From Acaryochloris sp. IP29b_bin.148 (GTDB taxonomy: Bacteria; Cyanobacteriota; Cyanobacteriia; Thermosynechococcales; Thermosynechococcaceae), in assembly GCF_028285565.1 (NCBI RefSeq), contig NZ_JANQOY010000208.1, positions 1-64,000 of the forward strand: 64,000 nt of DNA. The letters are read 5' to 3'. The notes under the pieces are model-generated. The model searched no databases. It worked only from the letters and a program-made list of their open reading frames with translations, and was not told the origin of the DNA. Shown here piece by piece: positions 17,111-25,852 of this stretch; positions within the stretch are counted from its first letter, which is position 1; every line of letters starts with the position of its first letter. A program made the translations under genes and the position numbers.

Positions 17111-17901
17111 TTATCCTGCATTGGTTTGAGAGAACCACAGCTGCTGCCATTGACCATTAAGCTCCACGGTTTTCAGTACAGCTAAAGCTCGACTTCCTCG
17201 TTCAGATCAACTCATCCCTTTTTATTCTTCTGACGGTGCCCGATGACAACATCCACTCCCTTTTCAACTCGACCACTGCCAACTGTCTTCCCAACCTGCT
17301 GGCGACGACGGTGTTTAAAGGCTTGTCAGAGCGACCCTCTCCATAGGTGTCAATCAGCTTCGCTTTGACCACCAACTCCAGGTTTCATCAGCAATCTGCT
17401 GGCTGACCTCGACGGATTTTGCGATCACCCCGTGCCAGCTCCATTGATCGCTGAGTGACCGTCTCCTGGTCATTCTTTCAACCAGTTTTTCTACTTCTTC
17501 ATAGCTCATGCGATGGGCGTAATAAGCGCTCAACTTTTGTAAACCACTGCTGAAGTGGCCTTCAAGACACTGATTTGCCAATTCAAAGTAGGTCCGTTCT
17601 TGACCATCCAACTTGAATCGTTGTTGAGTGAAGCTAAATTCACCGTGCAAGGTCTTGACCGTTATTCGTTGATTGCCGTTGAGGGTGATTCGTCCTGTTT
17701 TTTAAAATCTTCTGAATGCTGCTGTTGAGCTGATTTGAGTAACTCTGACTCCAGCTCTGGAAGAGCCTGACGACGAAACTGCTCAACCGCTTGTTCGATC
17801 TCGTTTAGGGTTTGATTACCCAGTTCAAAGGAATGAGCGGTTGAAGAGGAGTCCGACAGAATATTGCCTTCGTCATCGCAGAGGACGATTTTGGCTTTCA
17901 T
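17111..17901 (-). pseudogene. broken transposase gene of the IS remnant
   Basis: The reading frame begins at 17901 (MKAKIVLCDDEGNILSD) and stops at 17662. A -1 shift at the A6 run (minus strand of 17698-17703) reads through as KKTGRITLNGNQR and joins smoothly to the next segment (TLHGEFSFTQQRFKLDG, then AYYAHRMSYEEVEKLVERM), which ends at 17354. Another shift near 17380 leads into LVVKAKLIDTYGEGRSD, and the last conserved piece (ERGSRALAVLKTVELNGQW) ends at TAA 17111-17113. The total is about 260 codons, far short of a full transposase, so the core has been deleted. The A6 slip could be programmed in active relatives or simply a mutation. Confidence 0.75.
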
Positions 17902-17970
17902 TCAACAAGGTACCTTGTGATTTGAGTGGCATTAGACCATTGTAAAACCCATAAAACTCAGGCTGGGTAG

Positions 17971-17998
17971 GAAAACCCGGGAAAATTTACAGGTGGAC
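17971..17998 (-). repeat. right terminal inverted repeat of the IS remnant
   Basis: It reads GAAAACCCGGGAAAATTTAC then AGGTGGAC and is the reverse complement of 17083-17110 apart from one base. The transposase start codon lies 70 bp inside it. Confidence 0.9.
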
Positions 17999-18107
17999 TC
18001 AATCTATATGGCTAGGGCATCTCGAAGAACAGGGAGATTTCCATGACAGATGATTCAACTATCTTACTTTTCATGTTGAGTCTGAAAGACTTGCATACAC
18101 ATAACAC

Positions 18108-18147
18108 AAAACCAGTGCTGCTTTAGAAGTAGAACAGCACTGGTTTT
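18108..18147 (-). terminator. Rho-independent terminator of htpG
   Basis: A perfect 13-bp stem (AAAACCAGTGCTG at 18108-18120 and its complement at 18135-18147) with a 14-base loop, ending in four T on the minus strand, 18 bp past the htpG stop codon. Confidence 0.85.
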
Positions 18148-18165
18148 ACTTTTGGAATGGGTAAT

Positions 18166-20175
18166 CTACTTAGCCGCTAATTCAGTTAGACGAGTCAGCA
18201 CCTGATTAGACCGCTCCGTAAAGGATTGCATTCCTTCCGCATCAAAGCCTTTCTGAGCCATTAAAGCCAAGTCATAGACATGGTGGCAAATCTGATTGGC
18301 GAGTTCGGCTGAAGGAGATTGACCCTCTGCCTGCACAACGCCACCCTGGCTGAGCGTTAACAGATTTTGAATCAGAGGGTGAGCAGTATTCACCAACAAC
18401 GTATATTCAGTGGGGAACTGCATGGTCTGTTGCTGCATCATTGCCATCATCTCCTGCATCCGGCGAGCGGATTCGGGTAATAGCACCATTGCCGGTGGCG
18501 CGCCTTGGGGCGTATCCGACTTCAGGGCTTCTGTACGGATCGTTAGATTGGGTTTGTCCAGAGACTTCTCGAACAACGCCTTGATAATTTCACTCCGCGT
18601 TTGATTGGTGGTGGGATCGACAATTTCCGCCGCTTGATCTTGATCAATTAGGGTTTCATCTAAATCCGCGTCTACCCGAGCAAACTTGACGTCTGTATAT
18701 TCTCGCTCTAGAAACGGCACAAAGTGGGTATCAATAAACGTATCCAAAAACAGAACTTCTAAGCCTTGATTTTTTAGCAAAGAAACATATGTGGCCTGGT
18801 TCACTTCATCGGTACAGTAGTAAACCTGGTTCTCATGACGGTCCTGATTGCGCGCCAGATATTCTTTTAAGGTTGTATGGGGTGGTTCGGATGGGGCCGT
18901 AGGGGTATCAGATGCGTCAGCGGTATCAGATGGAGCATCTGCCCAGGCATCATCAGTTTCTTCAGAACTTTCGGCGGTCGGTTCAGTCGCAGGCTCGGCG
19001 GCTGCAGCTAGTTCAGCGGTGGTGCGATAAATCAGAATATCTTCGATCTGCTTTTTGAACTTATCGTTGTTGATAGAGCCGAACTTGACGAAGGTGCCGA
19101 CATCTTGCCAGCAGCGGATATAGGCATCTCGATCATCGCGATAGAGAGCTTTGAGACGGTCGCCCACTTTTTTGGCAATGTAATCTGCAATCCGGCGAAC
19201 CGTGCGATCGTTTTGCAAAAAGCTACGGGAGACATTCAGCGGAATATCGCTGCTATCAATGACGCCCTGGAGGGGCATTAAGAACTGAGGAATGACCTCT
19301 TCGCAGTTGTCGCTGACAAATACCTGGTTGCAGAACAGCTTAATTTGCCCTTTGGTGACATCAATATCGGGTTTGAGCTTTGGGAAATAGAGAATGCCAT
19401 TGACGATAAAGGGATAGTCCGTGTTCAGATGCACCCACAGTAGTGGATCCTCCTGAAAGGGATAGAGATATCGATAGAACTCTAGATAGTCTTCGTCGGT
19501 AAGATTGCTGGGCGACTCTTTCCAAGGCGCTTTCTGCCGATTGATTTGCTCATCTCCTAACTGAATGGGGATGGGCATAAAATCGCAGTAGGTCTTGACC
19601 AAAGACTTGATCCGAGCCTCTTCTAGATACTCTTCCTCCTCCTCCATCAGAGTGAGGGTGATTTTGGTGCCGCGCTGATTCCACTCAGAGGCTTCGAGTT
19701 GATAGTCGGTATTGCCTTCACAGGACCAATGAACAGCTTCAGCCCCTTCTTTGTAGGACAGGGTATCGATTTCAACTTTTTGGGCCACCATAAAAGATGA
19801 ATAAAAGCCCAGACCAAAATGGCCAATAATAGCCTGATCACCGCTGGCTTTATATTTCTCGACAAATTCTTCAGCGCTGGAGAAGGCGACCTGGGTGATG
19901 TATTGCTTTACTTCATCAGCCGTCATGCCAATACCGTTATCGGTAATGGACAATTGCTTTTTGTCCTTGTCAATGGCAATAACAACTTCAGGTTCCCCCA
20001 CTTCACCCGAATATTCTCCAGCCATCGACACCATCTTCATTTTCTGCATGGCGTCTACAGCGTTGGAGACTAATTCCCGCAAGAAAATCTCATGGTCTGA
20101 ATAGAGCCACTTTTTGATAATCGGGAAAATATTCTCGGTATGTATCGAAATCGTGCCTTGTTCCAGCATAGTCAT
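18166..20175 (-). CDS. htpG: molecular chaperone HtpG (Hsp90)
   Basis: A cytosolic ATP-dependent Hsp90 chaperone. The N-terminal GHKL ATPase is complete: RELVSNAVDAMQKM, ITDNGIGMT, and GHFGLGFYSSFMVA. The middle domain (NVSRSFLQNDRTVRRI) and C-terminal dimerisation domain (TLLVNTAHPLIQNLL) are present. An Ala/Thr/Glu-rich segment (AAAAEPATEPTAESSEETDD) lies in the middle-domain region and is an insertion compared with E. coli HtpG. The frame is open to 20217, but cyanobacterial HtpG begins close to MTxLEQGTISIHTENIFP, so I take the ATG at 20175 (670 aa). A strong terminator follows. No CIRCE or other heat-shock operator is visible upstream. Confidence 0.95.
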   Translation of the reverse strand: MTMLEQGTISIHTENIFPIIKKWLYSDHEIFLRELVSNAVDAMQKMKMVSMAGEYSGEVGEPEVVIAIDKDKKQLSITDNGIGMTADEVKQYITQVAFSSAEEFVEKYKASGDQAIIGHFGLGFYSSFMVAQKVEIDTLSYKEGAEAVHWSCEGNTDYQLEASEWNQRGTKITLTLMEEEEEYLEEARIKSLVKTYCDFMPIPIQLGDEQINRQKAPWKESPSNLTDEDYLEFYRYLYPFQEDPLLWVHLNTDYPFIVNGILYFPKLKPDIDVTKGQIKLFCNQVFVSDNCEEVIPQFLMPLQGVIDSSDIPLNVSRSFLQNDRTVRRIADYIAKKVGDRLKALYRDDRDAYIRCWQDVGTFVKFGSINNDKFKKQIEDILIYRTTAELAAAAEPATEPTAESSEETDDAWADAPSDTADASDTPTAPSEPPHTTLKEYLARNQDRHENQVYYCTDEVNQATYVSLLKNQGLEVLFLDTFIDTHFVPFLEREYTDVKFARVDADLDETLIDQDQAAEIVDPTTNQTRSEIIKALFEKSLDKPNLTIRTEALKSDTPQGAPPAMVLLPESARRMQEMMAMMQQQTMQFPTEYTLLVNTAHPLIQNLLTLSQGGVVQAEGQSPSAELANQICHHVYDLALMAQKGFDAEGMQSFTERSNQVLTRLTELAAK

Positions 20176-20330
20176 TGATATCCGTTCAGGCGATCTACAG
20201 TAATTCCATAGTTTCAATTAAAATATCGCATTATCTTTGGCCCTTTAGATACGGTGAGATGGGGAGAGATCTCCGATAGTTCGGGATTCGGATATCCCTA
20301 CCTGTTGGGTTTGTTTGTTATCCACAAGCC

Positions 20331-20450
20331 ATGAATCAGCGATTTCTGTTCTTGAATGAAGTTGTATTGGATCGAATGTACGACGTTAACCGGATCACAA
20401 TGGTGGCTGTTGCAGCCTTAAGTCTTATATTAGCGACTTTCGGTATTTGA
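20331..20450 (+). CDS. possible 39-residue single-span membrane protein
   Basis: The frame ATG 20331 to TGA 20450 reads MNQRFLFLNEVVLDRMYDVN, then a hydrophobic helix (ITMVAVAALSLILATFGI). A charged N-terminal half followed by one membrane span is typical of small cyanobacterial membrane subunits, but I do not recognise a family and the ribosome-binding site is poor. It lies alone, divergent from htpG, in a 484-bp gap. An inverted repeat (CTACCCA 20604-20610, TGGGTAG 20632-20638) follows before the next gene. Confidence 0.4.
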   Translation: MNQRFLFLNEVVLDRMYDVNRITMVAVAALSLILATFGI

Positions 20451-20659
20451 GGCGTTTTTATAGAGTTTTCTGCTTATTTTACTCTCCCTGCCGTGATCGA
20501 TGGTCTACCTTTGCTGGCTGGGGCATCCTGATCGCGGTGAAAAGGACTGGGTTTTTTGAAGAACCAAAAGCTTGATGATGTTAGAAGCTTGCATTGCAGC
20601 TCTCTACCCAAGCATCAAGGTAAGCGATTGCTGGGTAGGAACCTTTTAAGGGTTGGGGA

Positions 20660-21346
20660 TTAGGGGTGCGATCGCAACTGCGATACCCGAGTCACTTCAT
20701 CCTGCACTCGAATACTAATCTCCACTGCCTGATCCAAAATATCCCGATAATCCTGGGCCTGATGTTGCAGCTCCAGCGATTGCAGCGTCATTAGGTTATG
20801 CTCAATATTCTCCAGTAGCGCTTGACGGCGAGACAGCAGCCCCCGATTCTGTCGCAGAATTTTCTCCGTCATCAACCCCGCAATTAAGCTGTCACGGGCC
20901 TGACTTAAGGCTTCCAGAACAGCGGTTTGGGGCTGCTCCGTGGCTCCCAGTTTGCCAAACAGTTCTACTGCCTGGAGAACCTGATGATAGCGATCCACCT
21001 CGTCGAACAGGCGCATAAAACTGCGCAATTGTCGGGCTTTGTAGCGCATTCTTAGCTGGCGTAGGGTCCAGATACCGGCTGCGATCGCACCAATCGCCAT
21101 GATCACAACCTGATCCGACGCCGCACTGCGGGCAGCCGCCAAGCCCAGGGGCGTCGCTAAAATCACAATCAACCCCAACACTAAGGGTTCTGTCGTGATC
21201 ACCACTGCGAGACGACCCGGCGCGCGGAGCGGCAGCCGATAGGTTCCCCACAGAAAACCATCTAATGTATGGTCGCTCACTTCTAAACCGCTTAGACGCT
21301 CGATTTCATAAAGCGTAATCTGTAAGTCTTCCAACTCTGGCGTCAT
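20660..21346 (-). CDS. hypothetical membrane protein with helical C-terminus
   Basis: I place the start at the ATG at 21346 (MTPELEDLQITLYEIERLSGL), five bases after the stop of the upstream gene, rather than at 21391. Two hydrophobic spans (about residues 53-70 and 78-95: LVLGLIVILATPLGLAAA and QVVIMAIGAIAAGIWTL) are followed by ~130 residues of charged amphipathic helix (RYKARQLRSFMRLFDEVDRYHQVLQAVELF through LENIEHNLMTLQSLELQHQ) that looks coiled-coil. Its operon partner is the six-span protein encoded upstream at 21352-22038. No family function is known to me. Confidence 0.75.
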   Translation of the reverse strand: MTPELEDLQITLYEIERLSGLEVSDHTLDGFLWGTYRLPLRAPGRLAVVITTEPLVLGLIVILATPLGLAAARSAASDQVVIMAIGAIAAGIWTLRQLRMRYKARQLRSFMRLFDEVDRYHQVLQAVELFGKLGATEQPQTAVLEALSQARDSLIAGLMTEKILRQNRGLLSRRQALLENIEHNLMTLQSLELQHQAQDYRDILDQAVEISIRVQDEVTRVSQLRSHP

Positions 21347-21351
21347 CTGCT

Positions 21352-22038
21352 CTATCCAGCATTGCCCAGCAGATGGGTTAGGGCATTCCAAACCCCCGAT
21401 AAGAAGTTACCTTCCCGTACCCGGAACCATTCAAACTGTCCCGGAGATCCAAAAAAGGGCCTCAGAATCCACCCCAATTGACTCCCGACCACACCATATA
21501 GCCCCAACCATAACCGCAAGATAGTCAATCTGAGCTGATAGTTTGCACTGTCCTCATCGGCAGGCCGCATGGCCTGATAGAGAAAAGTGACGCCAAAAAT
21601 TCCCGTCAGAGCAAAGATCAAAACGTTCAGGATTTGGTAAAACGCATAGTCTTTGATCGGTGAAATCGTAATCACAAAAAATAGTGTGACGGGCGCAAAT
21701 CCACAAAGAAGGATGGAGATCACCGAGGCCGCACTGAGAACGTAGGTGAAATGTTGGGCCAAGGTTTTCTTGGAGCCAAATAAGGCATTGAAAATATAGA
21801 GGGCGGGCAAGCACACCACCAGCGTAATCAAGTACAGCGCGGGAAGTTTAATGGCAGAGGACAGAGCCTGCATGGGGCTATGAAAGGAGCCCACAATCCC
21901 ACCATAAATGGCGAAGCAGCAAAAACTACAGAGTAATAAAGCGGAAATTTTACTGCGCAAACGTTTGCCATCATGAATTTCTTGGAGGAAATTTTGGCGA
22001 TCTTGCAGCAGACTAAGAAAGGTGGCAGAAAAGTTCAT
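21352..22038 (-). CDS. multi-span membrane protein of unknown function
   Basis: A 228-residue integral membrane protein with about five to six hydrophobic segments: ISALLLCSFCCFAIYGGIV, LPALYLITLVVCLPALYIF, YVLSAASVISILLCGFAPVTLFFVI, ILNVLIFALTGIFGVTFLY, and LRLWLGLYGVVGSQLGWIL. Related cyanobacterial proteins are sometimes named after a WH2 actin-binding domain, but I see no support for that here. The topology resembles Yip1-like proteins only loosely. It is first in a two-gene operon with the 20660-21346 gene. Confidence 0.75.
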   Translation of the reverse strand: MNFSATFLSLLQDRQNFLQEIHDGKRLRSKISALLLCSFCCFAIYGGIVGSFHSPMQALSSAIKLPALYLITLVVCLPALYIFNALFGSKKTLAQHFTYVLSAASVISILLCGFAPVTLFFVITISPIKDYAFYQILNVLIFALTGIFGVTFLYQAMRPADEDSANYQLRLTILRLWLGLYGVVGSQLGWILRPFFGSPGQFEWFRVREGNFLSGVWNALTHLLGNAG

Positions 22039-22556
22039 ATCCAGTATTTTGAATGGGTTGAGATAGGTCGTTGTTCAGAGTAGGACTGTCAACTGCAGCC
22101 CGGCTTGATGGACGCTGCTCAGGCTGATAGCCTATATCCCCCGGCGTTTTCCAGCATGAAGGACCGAGGCGTTGCGTTGTGAAGGCCTGTTCCTTGCTGA
22201 TGGCTCAGTTGAATGGTGTCGATGGGGTATTTTCATCCTAGGGGGCGCGTTACAGCAAACCGATGACCGAGATCATCGCTGCCGATGATCTGTCTCACAT
22301 GCGTTTGCAAGGATGAACACTTGCTCAGCAAGTTGCACACCAGAATTCTTGCGACCGTTGTTGTGCAAAGAGGCTATTCTCTGTGGCAGGCGGTTAGGAG
22401 TGGTTGAATTGGCCCTGGTGGGAGTATGGCGCATCATCCAGGTCGATGACGCCAGGCACACTTCTGAACCGTCATTGGTGAGATCCTATATATCCAATTA
22501 TTAGATATAGTGTTATCTTTTAGATATATTCTTTGAGACAATCTGCTTAACCTGGC
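22039..22556. other. divergent intergenic region, 518 bp
   Basis: Promoter region for the leftward membrane operon and the rightward PadR operon. Only the AT-rich repeat cluster at 22486-22528 stands out. Short overlapping frames on both strands around 22273-22504 have no protein-like content. Confidence 0.5.
22486..22528 (+). promoter_or_regulatory. candidate PadR operator
   Basis: Two direct copies of TTAGATATA (22501-22509 and 22520-22528, 19 bp apart). The first copy also forms an inverted pair with TATATC at 22489-22494. The cluster is 28 bp upstream of the PadR start and overlaps the likely promoter. PadR proteins usually repress their own operons through AT-rich dyads, so autoregulation is the inference. 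Confidence 0.5.
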
Positions 22557-22886
22557 ATGAGTCAGCAAGACTTGCATTTGACCCCTAATCAAGAAGTTAT
22601 TCTAGCGGCCCTACGAGTACACCGACGCTATGGTCTAGAGATTCTAACCGCGATCGAGAAGAGCGGAGGCAAGCAGATTGGCTTTAACTCTCTCTATCCC
22701 AATTTGAAAAAGCTGGAGCAAAAGGGCTTTGTGCAATCGGAGTGGGGGGATGAACCGCCAGAAGAACATAGTGGCGCGAGGCGCAAATACTATCGAATTA
22801 CCGCCACAGGATTACAAGCACTGGATTTCAAACAACAACTGTTAACAGGCGTAGCCACCTGGATACCTAAAACCGAGGGGGTATGA
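22557..22886 (+). CDS. PadR family transcriptional regulator
   Basis: A 109-residue winged-helix protein of the PadR type: LTPNQEVILAALRVHRRYGLEILTAIE, then FNSLYPNLKKLEQKGFVQSEWGDEPPE (recognition helix and wing), RRKYYRITATGLQAL. It lacks a long C-terminal dimerisation helix, as in the short PadR subfamily 2. Its stop overlaps the start of the following b6-like gene by 4 bases (ATGA type), so the two are translationally coupled. It probably controls that membrane protein in response to an unknown signal. Confidence 0.92.
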   Translation: MSQQDLHLTPNQEVILAALRVHRRYGLEILTAIEKSGGKQIGFNSLYPNLKKLEQKGFVQSEWGDEPPEEHSGARRKYYRITATGLQALDFKQQLLTGVATWIPKTEGV

Positions 22887-23791
22887 TTGTGACCGACAAG
22901 GATCTTGAACTGGCTGCCAAACTGGGGCGGTTTGTTCGTCGCTTTCCACCAGAATGGCAAGTCTATCAGGACTGGTTGAGAGCCATTCTGTCTTCCCGTG
23001 CTGAGTTGCAGGAACGATACTCAGTGGGGTTAGCCCGCCTGATTTTTCGGTGGCGGTTGGTTTACTTTGGCCTTTATGTGTCAGGTATCATTGCCCGCAA
23101 CAGAGTAGTGCAGGTCTTAAGAACAGGGTTCGGAATGCTAGAGAAAGGGGACAATACGCCCGCATTAGAACAAGGCGAGATTACCCCGCAAGCCCTGTCC
23201 ATCAATCGAACCTCGTTTATCCTGAAGCGAATGGCAACACTGCTGGCGATGGCAGAGTTGACGCTCTGTGGTTTAGCGGCGATCACAGGAGTGATGCTGG
23301 CCTTCTATTATCAGCCAACGGCGGCGGGCGCGTATGCTTCCTTACAGACCATCGCCCATCAAGTCGCCAATGGCGATCTAATTCTCAGTTTGCACAATAT
23401 TGCTGGTAATGGTCTGATTGTGTTGGCATTGGTGCAGATTGTTGTGATGTTTTTAGGTCGGCAGTTTATGCTGTCCTGGCTAACGGCCTGGATTAGCGGG
23501 ATTTGCCTGACCCTAGCTGCCATTGGTTTAAGTTGGACGGCGATTATTCTCAACTGGGATCAGGTGGGGTTTTGGCGGTTCAAAATCGAACTGAACATTA
23601 TTGAGACGCTACCCGCTGGGTCTTGGCTGAGCAATGTGTTAGCCGGAGGCAGTGCCATTAACACCGTCACGCTTCAGCATATGTATGCCCTCCATAGCTA
23701 TGTGCTTGCGATCGCAGCGCTGTTGCTGTCTAGTATTCATCTCGTCGCCTTAATTTTCCAGGACAGTGAACGTCTCAAGTCACTTACCTGA
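22883..23791 (+). CDS. cytochrome b6-like membrane protein, one heme ligand missing
   Basis: The C-terminal ~190 residues follow cytochrome b6 / the N-terminal domain of cytochrome b: SLHN with His171, SWTAIILNWDQVGFW, QHMYALHSYVL with His271, and SSIHL with His286. His271 and His286 are 15 apart, as His187/His202 in b6. His171 fits b6 His86, but the position 14 later, where b6 has His100, is Gln185. The bH heme as found in b6 is therefore likely absent or differently ligated. An extra ~110-residue soluble N-terminus precedes the membrane part. It is coupled to a PadR regulator. It may be a stand-alone membrane oxidoreductase or a heme sensor; there is no Rieske or subunit IV gene here. Confidence 0.8.
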   Translation: MIVTDKDLELAAKLGRFVRRFPPEWQVYQDWLRAILSSRAELQERYSVGLARLIFRWRLVYFGLYVSGIIARNRVVQVLRTGFGMLEKGDNTPALEQGEITPQALSINRTSFILKRMATLLAMAELTLCGLAAITGVMLAFYYQPTAAGAYASLQTIAHQVANGDLILSLHNIAGNGLIVLALVQIVVMFLGRQFMLSWLTAWISGICLTLAAIGLSWTAIILNWDQVGFWRFKIELNIIETLPAGSWLSNVLAGGSAINTVTLQHMYALHSYVLAIAALLLSSIHLVALIFQDSERLKSLT

Positions 23792-24085
23792 GTTCAGGAT
23801 CAGCTGAATCTCGGCCCTGGTGACGAGTGCATCTTCCCAGATCCAACAGATATGAACAGGCCCAACCCTTTTTCTGTCCTAAAAGCGCTGTAAGAGCTGA
23901 ACCCTAATTGGGGAATATGCCAAGAATTCTTAGAACCATGCCGAAAACCTTTTAAGAGCGTTTAACTGACCTCTCAGGAACCGCTCAGTTCTCAATCTTA
24001 GGTTACAGATGGAACGAGTTTTAGCCCTCTACCTCTTAAGGGATCAAGGTGGGCAGACTGGATCCAGTGCTGTTTCTTACTCTGC

Positions 24086-24829
24086 ATGATGCTTGATCAG
24101 ATTGATGCTGCGGTTTCCCTCAGCCTTCCTCCTCGTTTGCAATCCCTGATTCAGACGCTTCGCCGTCAACAGGACTTCAGCCCTGAAGTGGCCTGCCATT
24201 GTGTGCAAAGCGCCAACCTTCAGGCGGAAGATCTGAGGTTTTGGGCAGACTTTGATCATCCCCTCGCGGATAGCTATGGCCGGCATTTAGTCTACGACGG
24301 TGGCACCTTTGAAATTATGGTGATGTCCTGGTCACCGGGAGATTTTAGTGCCGTCCATGATCATGGTTCAGCCCAGTGGGGTGCCGTCCAATCCTTTGGC
24401 CCAGCCGAACATAGCGTCTATCGGCTACAGCATCATCAGCTCTCCACTGAGGCCATTATGCCCTTCAGCGCCGGAACAGTTATTCCGGTCGATCATACTT
24501 TGATTCACCAGATGGGCAATCCGAGTCAGGAGCCTTTTCTCAGTTTGCATGTCTATGGCAGTGATGCCCAAGGCCCCATTACGGGGAGTGCCCGTATTTT
24601 TGATCTGTTTGCAGGTAGCGTTCAGTTTACCGATGGCGGCGTCTTCTTCTGTTTACCGCAGGATCAAGTCACCCGTGAACTGCCAGGGTTGTCTGGCGAT
24701 CGTCCCACTACACTGCGCCACCATCAGCAGATGCTGGATCGCATCCAGCGAATGCCCGCACCGCTATCGGTCTCCTTGCAGCATATGGCTCAAGATCTAG
24801 CCCTGCAAATTCAGGCATTGCAGGGCTAG
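24086..24829 (+). CDS. cysteine dioxygenase-like cupin protein
   Basis: A cupin of the type I cysteine dioxygenase family, which oxidises a thiol to sulfinate with non-heme Fe(II). The HxH pair is in FSAVHDHGSAQWG, with the usual GxY/SWSPGDFSAVHDH lead-in (MVMSWSPGDFS). The third His ligand is in LSLHVYG. The 247 residues exceed mammalian CDO (200), with extra residues at the C-terminus. It is first in a tight three-gene operon (15-bp gaps) with an EamA transporter and an ATP-grasp ligase, so its substrate may be cysteine or another thiol made or exported by the operon. Promoter lies in the 294-bp gap upstream. Confidence 0.85.
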   Translation: MMLDQIDAAVSLSLPPRLQSLIQTLRRQQDFSPEVACHCVQSANLQAEDLRFWADFDHPLADSYGRHLVYDGGTFEIMVMSWSPGDFSAVHDHGSAQWGAVQSFGPAEHSVYRLQHHQLSTEAIMPFSAGTVIPVDHTLIHQMGNPSQEPFLSLHVYGSDAQGPITGSARIFDLFAGSVQFTDGGVFFCLPQDQVTRELPGLSGDRPTTLRHHQQMLDRIQRMPAPLSVSLQHMAQDLALQIQALQG

Positions 24830-24844
24830 ATCCGTTGTTTTTGT

Positions 24845-25837
24845 ATGGATGCCTTTCAGCAAAGATTGCCCCTATCGATCCTTATGCTCAATCCCACATT
24901 TCTATTAGTCCTGTCTCGGGCATTGCGATCGCTCGGTACTCCCCTGATTGCTTTTTTGCTGGCCAATGCGCCCACCTTAGCGGGCCAAGTGATGAATCCG
25001 ATCTCTTTTTGTAATGTTTTATTTTTAGGTAATCTTTGCGCCGCGCTGGTGGTGTTGGCTCGGTTTGGCTGGCAGCCCATTTGGCAAGATTGGCAACACC
25101 TGCCCCCCCGCGTTCGCCTAGGGTTGGGCATTAATGGCTGTTTAGCGGTGGTCGTTTCAGCATTGATTTTCCTTGCCCTGATGGATACGAGTGTGACCAA
25201 TACCGTATTACTCGGGCGACTCGGTCCTGTGATTTACGCCTTGGCAGGGTCCCTCTGGTTTCGGCAGCGGATTACGCGGGCTGAATGGATCGGTTTTTCC
25301 TTGATCGCGGCTGGAGTCGTTGCCTTGGCATTACAGCACAATCAGTTTCAGTTCTCACGCGGCGATGGGCTGATTATTGCCTCCGCGTTTGTGTATGCGA
25401 TTTCAGCGATGGTGAGTAAGGTGCTGTTGGCAAAGTCTTCTAGTCTGCGGGTGGTGGTGTTTACGCGGAATGCCGTTGCGGCGGTGGTCTTTTTTGCGAT
25501 CGCAATCCACTTATTCGGACCCGCTCATTTTATCGATATCTTTTCTGGGCAGCTATGGCTAATTATGCTGATTTATGCCCTATTCGTAATCGTTATCTCT
25601 CAATTTGCCTGGTTTGCGGCCTTAAAACAGCTTGATTCCCGAACCGTGGCCCGTTGGACCGTCTTGTCCCCCATCTTTGGCATTGTTTATGCCTTTATCC
25701 TCAATGGCGAACGCCCCTCCCAAATTCAAGGCATGGCCCTGATCATCATTATGGTGGGTGTCCTGATTTCTAACGTCAGGAAAAGCCAGCCGAAGGGGCT
25801 GCCAGAGAGTGGAGAAAACAGTTTATCCGCCGCTTAA
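24845..25837 (+). CDS. DMT/EamA family transporter
   Basis: A ten-helix drug/metabolite transporter made of two EamA repeats. The first includes FLLVLSRALRSLGTPLIAFLLANAP and NTVLLGRLGPVIYALAGSLWFRQRITRAEWIGFSLIAAGVVAL. The second includes RVVVFTRNAVAAVVFFAIAI and SQFAWFAALKQLDSRTVARWTVLSPIFGIVYAFILNGERPSQIQGMALIIIMVGVLI, with the conserved helix-turn pattern at each repeat end. Many family members export amino acids and their derivatives. Position between a cysteine dioxygenase-like gene and an ATP-grasp ligase suggests a sulfur-containing amino acid or peptide as cargo (inference). Confidence 0.9.
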   Translation: MDAFQQRLPLSILMLNPTFLLVLSRALRSLGTPLIAFLLANAPTLAGQVMNPISFCNVLFLGNLCAALVVLARFGWQPIWQDWQHLPPRVRLGLGINGCLAVVVSALIFLALMDTSVTNTVLLGRLGPVIYALAGSLWFRQRITRAEWIGFSLIAAGVVALALQHNQFQFSRGDGLIIASAFVYAISAMVSKVLLAKSSSLRVVVFTRNAVAAVVFFAIAIHLFGPAHFIDIFSGQLWLIMLIYALFVIVISQFAWFAALKQLDSRTVARWTVLSPIFGIVYAFILNGERPSQIQGMALIIIMVGVLISNVRKSQPKGLPESGENSLSAA

Positions 25838-25852
25838 CTTGGAGTGTACCCC

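Larger units (their letters stand above)
17083..17998. mobile_element. decayed insertion sequence, ISKra4-like
   Basis: A 916-bp element bounded by 28-bp inverted repeats that differ at one position. Inside, on the minus strand, is a frameshifted and internally deleted transposase gene. The element sits between recJ and htpG. I see no clear target-site duplication. Assignment to the ISKra4 family rests on the transposase segments (the RMSYEEVEKLVERM and ALAVLKTVELNGQWQQLWF regions) as I remember them, and is moderate. It can no longer move by itself, but the intact ends could be moved by a related transposase. Confidence 0.8.
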
